Shown: positions 47,978-60,219, numbered from the stretch's first letter. The stretch is 64,000 nucleotides of DNA from Lepas anatifera (GCA_034440635.1 JAOTON010001685.1:4433001-4497000); one strand, 5' to 3'. Program-made: numbers and translations. Notes: generated by a model from the letters alone, not told the origin.

Positions 47978-49000
47978 TTGCTACAGGAATCTAGTATCGA
48001 CTTTGGAACCATAGCAAAGAAACGACCCGAGAGGTTGGAACCATGGCGCCGAATTACTGTTGAATGCGATTTGGAGCTGATGCAACACGGAAAAACAACA
48101 ACAGCCCCGTCAGAACTCTTACAACTAGCCTTGGAAAAGATAAGTCTATACTCAGACTACTCTAAATTTTACACTGACGGATCCAAAGGAGCTACTGGAG
48201 TCGGGTGTGCCTTCACAGGCGAAGGTGTGCGTAGATGTTTTGGTCTACCGAGAACTGCGTCCGTGTTCACCACCGAATTATATGCGATCTTGCAGGTCTT
48301 ACGATATATCCGCCAGTTCCCCGAGGGACACCACCTGATAATCACTGACTCAGCCAGTTCCCTGTCAGCTCTCCGTTCTCGACAGTCACACTCATCATGG
48401 CTCATACCGGCGATTTTAAAGCTGTTGACCACTCTTGCAACCCAAGGTATCGAAATAAAGTTTGTGTGGGTCCCAAGCCATGTTGGTATACCCGGCAATG
48501 AATTGGCGGATGAAGCCGCCAAAACAGCGTCGTTTCTGAGCCCCCAGGAAAGGTTCCGCGTACCAGCGGGTGACCTCAAGGCTGCTATCAATAGTTTTTT
48601 CTCCTCAAAGTGGCAGGCGAGATGGGACACTGAACCGGACTGTGCTTTGAAGCGTCTCAGGACAACGATAGGCCACTGGGAATCGAGTGCTCGGCGAAAT
48701 AGAAGAGAGGAGGTATGTCTGGCTAGATTACGCATTGGCCACACATTCATCACACATGGGCACTACCTGTGTGGCTCTGCACCAAACACCTGCCCCCGGT
48801 GTGGCGTAAGACTGAGTGTCGAACACGTTTTGTCAGAAACTGATGTTTGCGCAGGGCTCCGCCAAGTGCGTTGCCGATTCCTACCTGGAATATCGATGCC
48901 GGAGATCCTCGGTAACCACTCAACAACAGATTTCAACCGTGTTTTACTATACTTGACTGAGATAGGTTTCCACATCATTTACAGCCCAAATAGGGTTTGA
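47978..49000 (+). pseudogene. LINE RNase H domain and C-terminus
   Basis: Ribonuclease H fold with all four acidic positions visible: YTDGSKGATGVGC (Asp), FTTELYAIL (Glu), LIITDSASSLSALRS (Asp) and HVGIPGNELADEAAKTA (Asp). A Cys/His motif near the end (CPRCGVRLSVEHVL) matches the C-terminal zinc-knuckle-like region of such elements. A stop and frameshift separate it from the RT upstream. RNase H removes RNA from RNA/DNA hybrids during reverse transcription. Confidence 0.92.
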
Positions 49001-49173
49001 GTGGGCGGCAGAGCCCAAGTCTGAGCTATGGACAACTATTCGTAGGTAGGATGACACCCAACAACGAAGTTGAATCTGATATTTGACTAATCTCACCTGT
49101 TAGGCGCGCTATATGGCCCTGGCAGCCGAAGTGCCCTAAAACACCAACACACACACAGGACCCTGGAAACTAT

Positions 49174-49578
49174 CGACCCGTAAGCTTAACTTCCATTGCT
49201 TGTAGGGTACTAGAGTCCCTCATCCGAGATCAGCTTCTCCAGCACCTCCTCCAGAACAACCTTCTATCGGATGCCCAGCACGGTTTTTCGCCCTAGGCGC
49301 TCTTGCGATTCGCAGTTGTTGGAGGTGATGGAAGATTGGAGCAGTTTCATAGAGGCTGGTAATCCCTTCGACTCTATGTATCTGGACTTCCGAAAAGCCT
49401 TTGATTCCGTTCCCCACGAAAGACTTCTTCTGAAATTGAACAGTTATGGCGTTGGAGGTAAGCTTCTGAGTTGGATCCGGAACTTCTTACAAGGTCGGGA
49501 ACAACGAGTAGTTGTGGATGGGTGTGCATCTGGCTGGATGCCTGTTGCTAGTAGGGTACCACAGGGGTCGGTTCTGGG
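49174..49578 (+). pseudogene. CR1-like LINE, RT middle section
   Basis: Direct continuation of the RT cut at 46976: RPVSLTSIACRVLESLIRDQ, then YLDFRKAFDSVPHERLL (motif A) and SRVPQGSVLG. One frameshift lies near 49295 (HGF followed by RRSCDSQLLEV). It is interrupted after PQGSVLG by a 313 bp insert. Confidence 0.9.
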
Positions 49579-49891
49579 CAAGATACCTTTACTTAAAAGT
49601 ACGTTCAAGCGGGACTCCTCCACGCCCGAGTGACGTCACACGGGCGTGGAGGAATTCCTTCACCATTGAGTCGTGTGTACAACTGCTACTTATGGCATTT
49701 CCCGCTTACGAATTTGTGAGAGTACACGGTAATCAAGTTTATCCCAAATGCAATTAATCAACATTTTATTTTCGATTCTGGGCCTTTTCTTGCAAAATTT
49801 TGGACATTTAATAATTCAATTTTCCTATGTTATATGCTACTAGGTGTGACGTCACATCCGGTGGTCTGCGCTTGCTGTTGGAGGGGGACTG
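49579..49891. mobile_element. 313 bp insert with CRE-centred palindrome
   Basis: Splits the CR1 RT within the codons after PQGSVLG. It is flanked by a 9 bp direct repeat GGTTCTGGG (49570-49578 and 49892-49900). There are no clear terminal inverted repeats, but TGACGTCACA occurs near both ends in opposite surroundings. It contains a perfect 13 bp-arm palindrome (49616-49653) centred on TGACGTCA. Class unassigned. Confidence 0.75.
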
Positions 49892-49900
49892 GGTTCTGGG

Positions 49901-50784
49901 TCCCATTCTGTTCGTAATTTTCATCAACGACTTACCGGACTCACTCAGCGTCAAGACGAGAGTGTTTGCAGACGACACGAAGGTATATGCTCCCCTAACT
50001 AGCGCGAGCTCAGCACAGATTCTCCAGACCGCACTTGTGGAAGCTTCTGCCTGGTAAAATATCTGGAAACTCCCATTTAACATCGCAAAATGCGCCGTTC
50101 TACACTTTGGTCCTCAAAACATTCACCACAAGTATGTTATGGAGGGACGGGAGTTGGAGACTCACACTTTGGAAAGGGATCTGGGAATCCTCATCGACCC
50201 AGAGTTAAGATTTCGCGAGCAGGCCTCTAGTGCGGCAGCGAAAGGATATCAGATCCTAGCCATAATCCGTCGCTCTTTTCAGACTATCAACAGAACAACC
50301 CTGCCCGTACTTTTCAAGGCCTTGGTTCGCCCCCACCTCGAGTATGGGAACTTGGGGGCCGTTTAACAGAGGAGACCAGCGGAAGTTAGAACAGGTCCAG
50401 CGCCGTGCTACTCGGCTGATCTCCGAACTGCGACACCTATCGTACACTGAGCGACTGAGAGAACTAGAGCCCCCTTCGTTGTATTATCGTAGGAGAAGGG
50501 GCGACATGATTAGGGTCTACCAGATCTTACGGGGCTCCATGGACCAAGATGCCGCAGTGTTCTTCAACCGGGACAACCGTTAAAGAACAAGGGGTCATAC
50601 ATGCAAATTGGTAAAACCCCGTGCAGTTTCCCGAGTGCGACGAAATGCTTTTGCGGTTAGAGTGATAAACGATTGGAATGCTCTGCCCGAATACGTGGTT
50701 CAAGCCCCCTCTTCAAGCACATTTGAATCCAGGCTCGACATGCATTGGGCCAGTCTGATGTACACGATTCCGGCTACTGATTAA
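49901..50784 (+). pseudogene. CR1-like LINE, RT C-terminal section
   Basis: Resumes with [15 protein letters not shown] and the catalytic motif [11 protein letters not shown]. It then reads LERDLGILIDPELRF, ALVRPHLEYGNLG, RRATRLISELRHLSYTERLR, PSLYYRRRRGDMIRVYQIL and VINDWNALPEYVVQAPS, which is the order and wording typical of CR1-clade polymerases. In-frame stops (for example at about 50055 and 50581) and a frameshift near 50362 show decay. It ends at a TAA near 50784. Confidence 0.9.
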
Positions 50785-51120
50785 GACAGGAGCTAGTACA
50801 GTGGAAATGGTAGCATTGGGACACGGCAGGGACCGAGCGGCAGACCTATTGGCTTTTCCTGCTCTTCAAAGCGCGGCACCCAGCTGGTTTACGGGTGTGA
50901 GGTTCCTGATTTTGATTGTGAGTGTGCCCTTTGGAGAGTGGGAAATGGGCTGTTTATGTGAGTGTGTGTGCGTGTGTGTGTCTGTCTGGCTGTATGGTGT
51001 TTTTCCCAGACATCCTTTCAGGTTCTTGTAGGCAATGTCACGTCCTATGTTCTGAGACTGTCTAGATCAGACTCAACAGGCTATGCTTCCTAACGTCTGT
51101 CTCCGCAACTAACTAACTAA
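50785..51120 (+). repeat. 3' UTR and tail of the CR1-like LINE
   Basis: Non-coding sequence after the last LINE frame, ending in a short tandem AACT run (CAACTAACTAACTAA at about 51106-51120), the kind of microsatellite tail found at 3' ends of CR1 and related LINEs. A short TG-rich stretch lies at about 50960-50985. Confidence 0.6.
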
Positions 51121-51252
51121 AATAAGAAAAAGTGTTGTGCTGCCCAGAGTGCCAGTCACGTGTGGCCGAGACCGCGCCTACGTGCCAGAGGGAAGGCCAG
51201 CCATAGAGAGAGAATGAAACAAAGTGGTCAGCGGTCATCTAGACTGTCAAGA

Positions 51253-51325
51253 GGGGCTGTAGCTCAAGTGGTAGAGCGCTCGCTTAGCATGTGAGAGGTA
51301 CGGGGATCGATACCCCGCAGCTACA
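51253..51325 (+). tRNA. tRNA-Ala (AGC)
   Basis: 73 nt: D arm GCTC-AAGTGGTA-GAGC, anticodon arm CTCGC-TTAGCAT-GTGAG (AGC), T arm CGGGG-ATCGATA-CCCCG, A box TAGCTCAAGTGGTAG, B box GGGATCGATAC. The acceptor stem has one mismatch at the second pair (G opposite A in CAGCTAC). A TTTT run lies a few bases downstream. Either a functional gene with a weak pair or a young pseudogene. Confidence 0.85.
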
Positions 51326-51474
51326 GATGGGAGTTTTGGAGAGGTAATAAAAACGACGATAGAAGTATTCGGCACAACAGGCTGGAATGCACTGGGTCAT
51401 TGCACTCGCTCTATCATCCTCTAATGACCTGGACCGGGCAGTTCTCTGCTAGGTAGCAATATCTCACCACAGAG

Positions 51475-51565
51475 CAGCCTGGCTCCTAGACCTCACCCAA
51501 CACAGTGCATCCTGCCTCCTAGACCTCACCCAACACAGTGCAGCCTGCCTCCTAGAACTCATCTA
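51475..51565. repeat. Short tandem duplication
   Basis: About 2.5 copies of a roughly 38 bp unit containing CTCCTAGACCTCACCCAACA and CAGTGCA. No gene. Confidence 0.8.
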
Positions 51566-51864
51566 GCCTGCCTTCAGCTTTGTGTCTCAGAAACGCTTCT
51601 CTAGCTGCCTCTTACACACCTAAATCCCGCCTCACACCATCATAAAACATGAATGAAAAAAGTTATGTCATCCCGCCCCAACCCGTCTTTTCCTGTGATG
51701 TGTTCAGGGAAATCCGTCCCATCTCGAAGAAAACCTGGAACATTTTATCCCATTCCGTCGCTTCGGTCCCATCACGTATCATCCCATTCCATGCAGACTT
51801 CTCCCTGAAAGCCTTCGTTTGCCTCTGTCGAAATGGAAAAAGAACGCTTTTCTGAGCATGTGCA

Positions 51865-53068
51865 TTCATTTTTGTGACTTTTAGATCATAAGGCAGTTTT
51901 CCCCATGCTTTTTTAATGGGAGAGGCCACCTTGTGACCTGACCTCAGGTCACGAAATCGAAAAAATCCCGGAAGTACATTTTGTAGACCCTGGAAGGATC
52001 ATGAAGTGTAGGAAGTTTCCAATCGATCGGCTTAGGAATGTAGCTATGGTAGAGCTCAAAAGTTGAAGTGAGGTGGCCTTGGCTGACCTCGCCTGGTGAC
52101 CTGACCTTAGGTGACACGGTGTAAAAAAAGAGGGATGTGGGAAAATTCTGGGGTGAGAGATTGAAGTGCTGCACCTCGTCGTTTTTCTGCTATTCCGAAA
52201 AAGAATTAAGGGGAGCATCGATGGCCCCCGGTGGGGCGAGGGTTAAGAAACCTGCGCATAGCTCTCATGCCATTTGAGGTATTGAGATCTGGCAAAGTAA
52301 ATTTTATAGGAAAATGACAGATTTTCCCCGCTATGTGAAATATAATCACCTCCTGCCAGTGGTTTGAGTTCCAGAGGGCATCTCTTAACCTAACAGGACC
52401 TGAAGCCTCGAAAGGTCAGGAAGTGACCTTGTCGTATATCAAATGAAAGGCAGTGACGAGACATATGCGATCACGTCTAATTCAGAGCTCTAGTTTGATT
52501 ATGCAGCAAGTTATAGTCAAAACACTGTTTTGACCCCTGGTGACCTGTGATGACCTCAGATAGGTCATAGGGAAAATATAGCCCCTGGTTTCCGTGAAAG
52601 CGTGGCCAAGAATGGTTTCTGAGAAATCTGAGCATTTGGAATCATTTTTGTGACTATTAGATCATACGAAAACTTTTACCCATGCTTTTTCTATGGGAGA
52701 GGTCACCTCGTGATCTGACATCAGGTCACGAAATCGAAAAATCCCGGATATACCTAAATTTTGTAGACCCTGGAGGGGTCATCAAGTGTAGAATGTTTCA
52801 AATCATCGATCGGCTTAGAAATGTAGCTATGGTAGAGCTCAAACGTTGAAGTGAGGTGAACTTGGTTGACCTCGCCTGGTGACCTAAACCTAGTGTGGCC
52901 CGGGGTAAACAATTTCAGGGATGGTGGGAAAGTGATGGGGTGAGAGGTAGACTCCTCAACGGTGGTGCTGCGCCTCGTCGTTTTTCTGTTGTTCTGAAAA
53001 AGAACCTTAGGAACCCATCAAGGAAAAAGAACCCATCAATGGCCGCCCTCCGTAGGGCGAGGGTTAAA
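51865..53068 (+). repeat. Head-to-tail repeat, about 780 bp period
   Basis: The block from TTTTTGTGACTTTTAGATCA (about 51870) to CGAGGGTTAA (about 52246) recurs from about 52646 to 53068. At the first junction the end of one unit runs straight into the start of the next (GGGTTAAGAAACCTGCGC). TGACCT/AGGTCA hexamers are frequent, for example TGACCTGACCTCAGGTCA at about 51938. A third copy is inverted at 55330-56175. The TTAA at unit junctions hints at the same transposon superfamily as the TTAA MITEs. Confidence 0.7.
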
Positions 53069-53337
53069 AAGGCCCTGCAAAGCTGAATAAGTCAATATAT
53101 TGATGGTATTTGTGTAAAGAATAAACATTGCCCTTTACCTCTTCCATGAGACGCTTTAATCAGTAAAGGGGCCGATGCACAGTGGTCGGAAACGGCCTCA
53201 CGGATGGCCACCGAGGTTTTTGTTCATGTTCATTTTGCTACAGCGCTGAAACGGCCGAACCAATTTTCCCCAAATTTTCAGCAGATCATGCTACATCAAT
53301 TGCAATGGGAGATGTATACTCAAGTTGATTCAACTAA

Positions 53338-54257
53338 CACCCGCAATGGAGAGGGGTCTGACACTAACGCGCACTGTAGGGGGCGTGGTAGGCCCCCTCT
53401 AAGATTTCAAAAACTAAAAGACGCAGAAAAACTTTATTTGGAGGGTGGGTGGGGGCTATGGTGATCTAAATCATGAAAAATTTTCATTGACCTAGGTCAA
53501 TATCTTCAAGGTCAAACGATGTCATAAATGTCAAATATTGGCCATGCTGGGGACCTGTTGGGAAATACCGTTATTAAGCAGGAAAATGACGGGAATAAGC
53601 TAAAGGCAGACTAGGGTCATTGAGGGAAGGTCGCAAAAAAGCTTTGCTACAATTTTGGGATCAAGGTCATCCAAGGTCATTGACCTATGAGGTCACAATA
53701 TGATGATGTACCGATGATGTACACTTTGACTAACACTTTTGCCAATGTTTGGTGGCAAATGAGGATTGACCTTTAGAAATGACCTTTAACCTTGACCTTT
53801 GACCTTGATCCTTACATTCAGGTACCTTAACTATGACTTCATAGAATAATACACCTCCGACCGGGTAACGCTATCTGACCGGAAGCGCTGGGGTCAATGA
53901 CCTTGACAATTCTGATATGACCTTGACCTGTGACCTTCGACCTTAACCTAGATCTTCCTGTGAGGTGACCTTGGCATATTATCCCGGATGTATGGCGTTA
54001 TGACGTCACCACTCGGTATCCAATGCAAGCGAACTGGTCCTACCGCGCGATTGTGGCAATCTCAAAATGCAGGTCTGACTTTGAAATCCTATACGTCACA
54101 AAATTTTCGGCCGATTGTTTTAGATATCTTCAACAATCGATGCGCCGTTAAATTCTTTCAAATGTAGCCAAATATTGTTTTTCAGCTCTACGAGCTGTTC
54201 TTACGCCACCTCGGAAACAGGTGAGGGAGCCTCCGAGGTCCCCCTCTAGTGCGCGTG
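53338..54257. mobile_element. TTAA-type MITE M7 (inverted copy of M2)
   Basis: 920 bp. The left end is CACCCGCAATGGAGAGGGG, and the right end CCCCCTCTAGTGCGCGTG is followed by TTAA (54258-54261). The left flank is CTAA (53334-53337). It is the M2/M3 family in opposite orientation. The hairpin-like GGGGGCGTGGTAGGCCCCC lies near the left end. The interior AGGTCA/TGACCT array spans about 53480-53990. Confidence 0.82.
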
Positions 54258-54259
54258 TT

Positions 54260-55320
54260 AAGCAAATGAATTGACCTAACCTGACCCGTAACGACCTGGT
54301 CAAGTGTGCTGGCTCCGCATGCAAAAGGGCATACTCAGCCTCTTCTCAGACTAATCGTCCAATCGGGCTAAAACAAAATATATATTGTCATTCGGAACCC
54401 CTGAGTGAAATGAGTTTGTGAGCTGCTTACCATTTGCTACTCTCGTTAAAATTGATGTTCCCAGAAGTCACAAAAGGTCACGTTGAATGTTCGCACGATA
54501 TTATGGGTTTCTTTCATAGATTCAGACGGCAGGAAGATCAAGACAGTAGTTATCAGTGTACCCCTCTCATTATGGCATGTCAGGGTGTCTGAGTAAAGTC
54601 AAGAAAACCTATGAGCTTACAATGTAGATAATTTGCATAAAGGCGAGCAATACGACATGAGAAGCACCTGATAAACGTCCCCCATACCTCGCGGGCGGCC
54701 GGCGGGCCGTGGCGAGCCGCTGAGGCGCCGGGTGGCGGGCGGGCGGACGTCTCCGGGCGGCGGGCGGCCCGGTACAAATTACACTGTGGACAATTTTGCG
54801 CACATTTGCGCACTTAGCTCTCTTCAGGCCATGACGGAGAATTACTTGACCTATGTTTCCACAGAAAACCTAATTGGCAGAAACGTAACTTTTTTGTTTG
54901 TCTATTCAAAGTTAGCAACTAGTTTGTAAGGTGGATTTATGAAAGGGGTAATTAAAACGCAGATTATATACCTTTATAAAAATTCAAATATACAGATAAC
55001 TTTCATCATCTTAAAGCTGACATTATGAGGAAAATTTTGATATTAATTATTTTTAGTCTGACTCAGTTTTGACGTTTATTATTCAAAGTTAAAAACTCGG
55101 ATCTAGCAGACGCATCGAGTGCCTTACTTCTGGATTTTATCATCGCCTTACTTTGATGAGTAATAAGTGCATCTTTCAACCAAATTAGCTTGATAATAGT
55201 GGTCATTCAGAACACTCTGAACAATTTTCTTCACATCGGCAGCCATAAAACCGATAAATTCCAAAATCCGAAAAACGGCCCCGTGGCCACCCACGACAGC
55301 GTTTCCGACCACAGTGCGAT
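54260..55320. other. No gene recognised; GC-rich patch 54690-54775
   Basis: Mostly AT-rich. A short, very CG-rich block at about 54690-54775 ends (on the - strand) in GCGAG-GTATGG, which could be a splice donor. The - strand frame there (ARRPETSARPPPGASAARHG) is low complexity, so a CpG promoter or first exon is possible but unproven. Confidence 0.3.
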
Positions 55321-55329
55321 GGCCCGATC

Positions 55330-56175
55330 GATGGCCCCCTAAGGTTTGTCTTCAGAATAACAGAAAAACGAGGAGGCGCAGCACCATGGTTGAGGTGTGT
55401 ACCTCACACCCCATCATTTTCCACCATCCTTGAATTTTTTCCCCAGGCCACACTAAGTCAAGTCAGCAGGCGAGGTCAACCAGAGTCACCTCACTTCAAA
55501 TTTTAAGATCTACCACAGCTGCGTTTTTAAGTCGATTGATTTTAATTTTCTACACTGGATGACCCCTCCAGGGTCTACAAAATGTATATCCGGGATTTTC
55601 CGATTTGGCGACCTGAGGTCAGGTCACGATATGTCTCTCCCATAGAAAAAAACATGAGGAAAGCTGTCTTATGATCTAAAAGTCACAAAAATGATTGGAA
55701 ATGCTCAGATTTCTAAAAAAAGCATTCTTGGCTAGCCTTGTACGATTCCAGGGACAATATTTACCTTTTGATGTATCTGAGGTCAGCACAGGTAACCTCT
55801 GTGACTTCAAGTCATACGAGGTTAAGAGGTGCCCTCTGGAGGTCAAACCACTGACGCGAGGTCATTATGCTCCACATAGCGGCGAACGCCCTGGAATTTT
55901 TCTATCAAATGAATTTTACCAGATCTCAGTAGCTCTAATGGCATGAGAGCTATGCCCAGGTTTCTTAATCATTGCATATTTTAGTGGAAATAGTCTATCG
56001 TAACCCAACTTGATCTCTGGAGCTCAAACCATTGATCTGAGCGCTTAAAAATGTGAAGTAAAATCATACTGGACTCACATCGAGCTTTCCAATGCACTTT
56101 GCAGATTTGTGCTAACCACATTTTTGGAGTTAGAAGGGGGAGCATTGATGGCCCCCGGTAGGACGCGGATTAAGG
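55330..56175 (-). repeat. Inverted copy of the 780 bp repeat
   Basis: The reverse complement of 52240-53020 is recognisable throughout: ATAGCTCTCATGCCATT near 55945, GAGATCTGG..., the TTTTAGATCATAAGAC block near 55680, and ATCGATGGCCCCC near 55330. It is extended by another unit end (GATGGCCCCCGGTAGG) at about 56150. Rich in TGACCT/AGGTCA. Confidence 0.65.
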
Positions 56176-56179
56176 TCCG

Positions 56180-57600
56180 AGCAACAACCCATCACTATTC
56201 GAGGTCTTTCAGCTACTGTTTCCACCGCCACGAGGCGCACTATACAGATTTTACAATAAAATCTTAAAACTGTTAACATAATAAATAATGAAAGCGCTCA
56301 AAACTTCCTCCGTTCGAAAGAAGTTATTTAACGTCGCTTAATGTTTCAATGGTGTCTTCTCTCATCCTCGTACCAATTTTTGGTCAGAACGGGAGATCTG
56401 GGCATGAAAATCAGAATCTACCAAAGATGTATTTCTTTTTCTAAAATTTACAAATTGTTATGCTTGGGAGGACTTGTGACGTTGCTCATTGACTCAGCTC
56501 CACCAAATTAGGTATAATTCGAAAGCCGAGTGTTGAACGTCTTGATTAAAGAACGGAAAACGACTACTGATAAGTAATGATAATAATAAAGAACAGCTAA
56601 CTAGGAACGCGACCTCATCCGGGGCTATTTATAGCGACATATTGTAGACTAAAACTAATTTTAAAGCTTACAATTAGAAAACTGAACAATCACAGTTGCA
56701 CGGTCATCCATGTAAGTGGCTTCTGGCTGCCTGGAGGCCGAGTGGCGGCGGCATCGAGAGAATGTGAGAGGGGAATGACCCACGCTAATGGAATACAGTG
56801 ATGTTCGTGCCATTTAAATATGCATACCTTCTCAGTTACCTGCGTAGTGCATCCTGTGGTTTATATTTGACCCTCCATGCTTACACGTTGAAAACTACTT
56901 ATCCCTCCAATTCAACTAAACATGCTAGCATCCAAAACTTCTGGTTTTGCATACACATGAAATGTCACCTGGGCGTGTGTGTCAGATGCATTGTGTGTGT
57001 TGTATTGCTAAGTGTCATTTGAAAAACAAAATGAAAAGTCGCAAAATCTACCCTGATGTCGAAAAATATACCGGACTCGAAATCAGCTCCTACAATTTTA
57101 TCCACCTAGCATATTCACATACCAAACAAATTTAATGAACTTATGCTTTCCAGTGCTATCTACACTACGCATTAACACCTGACCCATACATCCACCCCGG
57201 TGCGCAGAATGTCTCCTTCACCTGTCCCCTCCCTCAATCCAACAGCAGCCACAAGTATGTACCACTATTTTCAACACCACACATGTAAGTTTCATAATCC
57301 GCCTCGCGACCCCTCCCCACCGAGGCTTGAACTCGGCGTCAGCTGTGACCAGCGTGACCTTTCTAACCTCTGTGCCTGCAGGCAAGTGGCGGCCGGCGGA
57401 TGGCGACCGCTGATTGGTGGAGGCGCGTTCACTTGTATGCCGAGGAAGGCAGCAGGACTTTCCTCTTTAAACTGATATAGATTTATACCATAAGGCAGAA
57501 GATGTATTACATTACCTTTTTCAAACATTCCTTGCTATACTTTTCTCTCTATTGGCTCGATTATCTTCTCCGCCATACGAGGCTGCTCTTCGGTACATGC
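56180..57600. other. No gene recognised
   Basis: AT-rich sequence with short frames only. No repeat border or RNA gene supported. Confidence 0.4.
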
Positions 57601-57625
57601 GAGACGGTGGCAGTCAGCACATGCT

Positions 57626-60219
57626 CAGAGCTGCAAAAAGTCGGGCTCTCGGGTCATAAAGTGCCCGACAGATTTTAGGGCACGGTATGGTCCTGCGACA
57701 GATCTTACAATCTGTGAGAAAAAAATATTGAAAGGAAACAGAAAATATTTTTTCTTCTAAAAAATCTCAATATTAGAATTGTCACCTCTTTCACTCAACA
57801 AGTTTTTCATGAATTTGCACCTCTCCCATATCAAGCCAGTGTGCGGCAAGAACCGATGGAAAATCGAGGGACTTATGAATCGAGGGACCTTTGAATAGAG
57901 GGCCTTATGTACAGAGGGTCTTTTCGAGGGACTTATGAATCGAGTGACCTTTGAATAGAGGGCCTTATGCACAGAGGGCCTTTTAAACGTCACCCAGAAA
58001 ATCCTCTGCTGGAAAAATTCCTTCACCGGCCTGTCGGGCCCGATTTGTATTCCATAGCACGCGACAGCTTGGCCCGACAGGCCGCCGTAAAGGCCTTTAG
58101 ACAGGCAAAACAGTTTTTTTCCTTCGTTTCCTTCGTTTGGAAGTACACTCAACGCTGCCGCAAGGGCGCTGTTTGAACAGCGCCCTTGCGGCAAAGCCGG
58201 TGTAAAAGTTATCTTTGGTTTGAAAAGCAGCCCTGCGGTTTGGTGTGTTGCGTTATGGATATGGCGGAGGCCAATGCCCTAGAATCCCGTGGTGTGGTGG
58301 AGGGAATACGTTGCAAGGCTGTGTTTGTTATTATTTTTCTCTTGCATTACTTTGGTATACATCTTGAGTAAACTGGTTGAGCCTGGATTTCATCGTCCAT
58401 AGTTGAAGGGCTGATAAATGGCTCCGATTAAGCTGAAGCCCCTTCCACCGTCCCGTGTCAAGCTTAAATGTGGATTTGAGGGATGTGGGTATTTTGGCGA
58501 AAAACGTTTTTTTTTAGGAGCATCAGCGAATCAAGCATTCTGGGCTGCCCTGCAAGTTCAGGAACAGTGGTTTTGGCCAAGGAGGTCGTTTTGAAGCATG
58601 GGTCAAACAGCGGGCAGATCAGAACAGTGGGGAGAAAACAAACAAGTAAGTGATGTGGTGTTCGTTGTAATTTCGGCAGCTTACATTTATTTCCACACAG
58701 TATGTTATGCTCACTGTTGATCAATAATTTTAAATGATATTAATAAGGGAAAAATGAATTTTACCAGCAGACTGGTCAAATTAGACTAAAACATTTGATT
58801 TTCCGTTCTGTCTTCTTTTAAATCCAATGCTTGTTTGTCCAGAATTAACCACAAAAGTTGCATACCTTCATCAGTGGATTTGTAGATGCCAAAGAAACAA
58901 AACTTTTTACCTTTCCACATTAATTTGAGTTTTAAGTACCAAACTATTTCTTCCATTTCATTTTATTCACTTACCTAAATATGCCTATGATCTATGTCAA
59001 GGGGACAAAGATATAACAAAAACACAGCCTAGTGCAACCTTTACTCATTCCTTTTACTCATAACTTCCTTGGAAACATGATATTTATTTGACATTTACTA
59101 TCTAACTGACTTAAGGTTATTTATTAGCCTCATGAACTTCAGATCCTAAACTACGTACCCTCATGGAAATGAGCACGGCAATGCATAAAAAACTTTGAAA
59201 TAGCCAACAGCTTCAAAATTTAGGATTTTTCATGTAAACATATATTTATAAGTCATGGAAAGCTAATATTACATGTTTGTATTCAACTACAAGTAGCCGA
59301 CCTTAAAAACACTTTCAAATATCAAAAGTACCCCTCCAATCTTGTTTGTCTGGCCATCAGAGCAAAATCCATATATAAATTTTGGGGGTTCCTTCCAAAT
59401 TACCCCCTCCCACCTCCAAAAAAACTGAAATCATGAAAATCTGCAGAAGCTGGCATAAGTAACAGCATGGTATGGGAACCAGGTCAGCTTTCTTCCATTG
59501 CAAACTATATTTTTTAAGTATTCTGGGCTGGACTATGTAACCTAATAAAAAAATATCACTTATTCTCATTCTAGTTCAGCATTTTTGTCAATGGCAGCTG
59601 CAGAGGACTGAAAAAGGGGGGCTGCTTTTCATGCTATTGTATATTTCCACCTGTGACCTAAATCATCTGAATTCAAGACTGAGTCTTATTCAAGACCCAG
59701 TCGAGCTGACTTTGACACACACTATTTGTATGATGTACGTCCACAAATCTCAAATTACATCCAATAATAAATTTCCTTTACCAATGGTGACTCCAGAAAA
59801 TGAGAATTGGTGGTTCGGTATTCAATTTGTTATAGGTTTCTGCCGATAACCTTGATTTCCTGAGCGCGTCTGATAATTGAAAACCTGAAGAACAGTCTCA
59901 GTTCTAGAGTTTTGAAAATTAATAGACTTGTGTCATTCCACTTAGATATGCCATAGGCGGCTTCAGAGCACGAAAAATAAGGATATCACACATATAAGGA
60001 TCAGAGCACAAAAATAAGGATAGTGATATCCATTGGTGCCAAACTAGATGTTTGTTATGCTAATTTTAGTATTTTCTATTAAGAATGTGAAAAATGAGTA
60101 GGAACATTTTACCAATTGAATGGGTTTTAGACAATTTTAATAGTCCTATCCTAACCACCCGACAGATTTGGAGGTTTTTTCGAAAGTGCCCGACAGATTT
60201 GAGATTTTTTGCAGCTCTG
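57626..60219. mobile_element. 2.6 kb hAT-type element, non-autonomous
   Basis: Ends are CAGAGCTGCAAAAA and its inverse (TTTTTTGCAGCTCTG), flanked by a perfect 8 bp duplication CACATGCT (57618-57625 and 60220-60227), which is diagnostic of hAT. The string CCCGACAGATTT recurs near both ends, as transposase-binding subterminal motifs do. No hAT transposase (BED finger, RNase H-like core or dimerisation domain) was seen in any frame. It contains a 67 bp tandem duplication (about 57870-57985), an inverted repeat (58028-58040/58071-58083) and a 38 bp palindrome (58156-58193). Confidence 0.88.

Larger units (their letters stand above)
46996..49154 (+). mobile_element. 5'-truncated LINE with RNase H inserted in CR1-like LINE
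   Basis: 2159 bp insert flanked by a 19 bp target duplication (ACAGGACCCTGGAAACTAT at 46977-46995 and 49155-49173). It starts inside RT motif A and ends in a CA-rich tail (CCAACACACAC). The 5' truncation, long duplication and simple 3' tail are signatures of target-primed reverse transcription. RT plus RNase H without LTRs points to the I superfamily (I, Nimb or LOA-like groups). Confidence 0.93.

Noticed and set aside
57300..57380. tRNA-like sequence on the - strand (GAGTTCAAGCCTCG)
   Set aside because: B box-like string only; no convincing A box or stems.
58430..58610. Possible zinc-finger start (KLKCGFEGCGYFGEKRFF) in the 2.6 kb hAT element
   Set aside because: Only two cysteines with suitable spacing and an early stop; not enough for a BED or C2H2 finger or a transposase.
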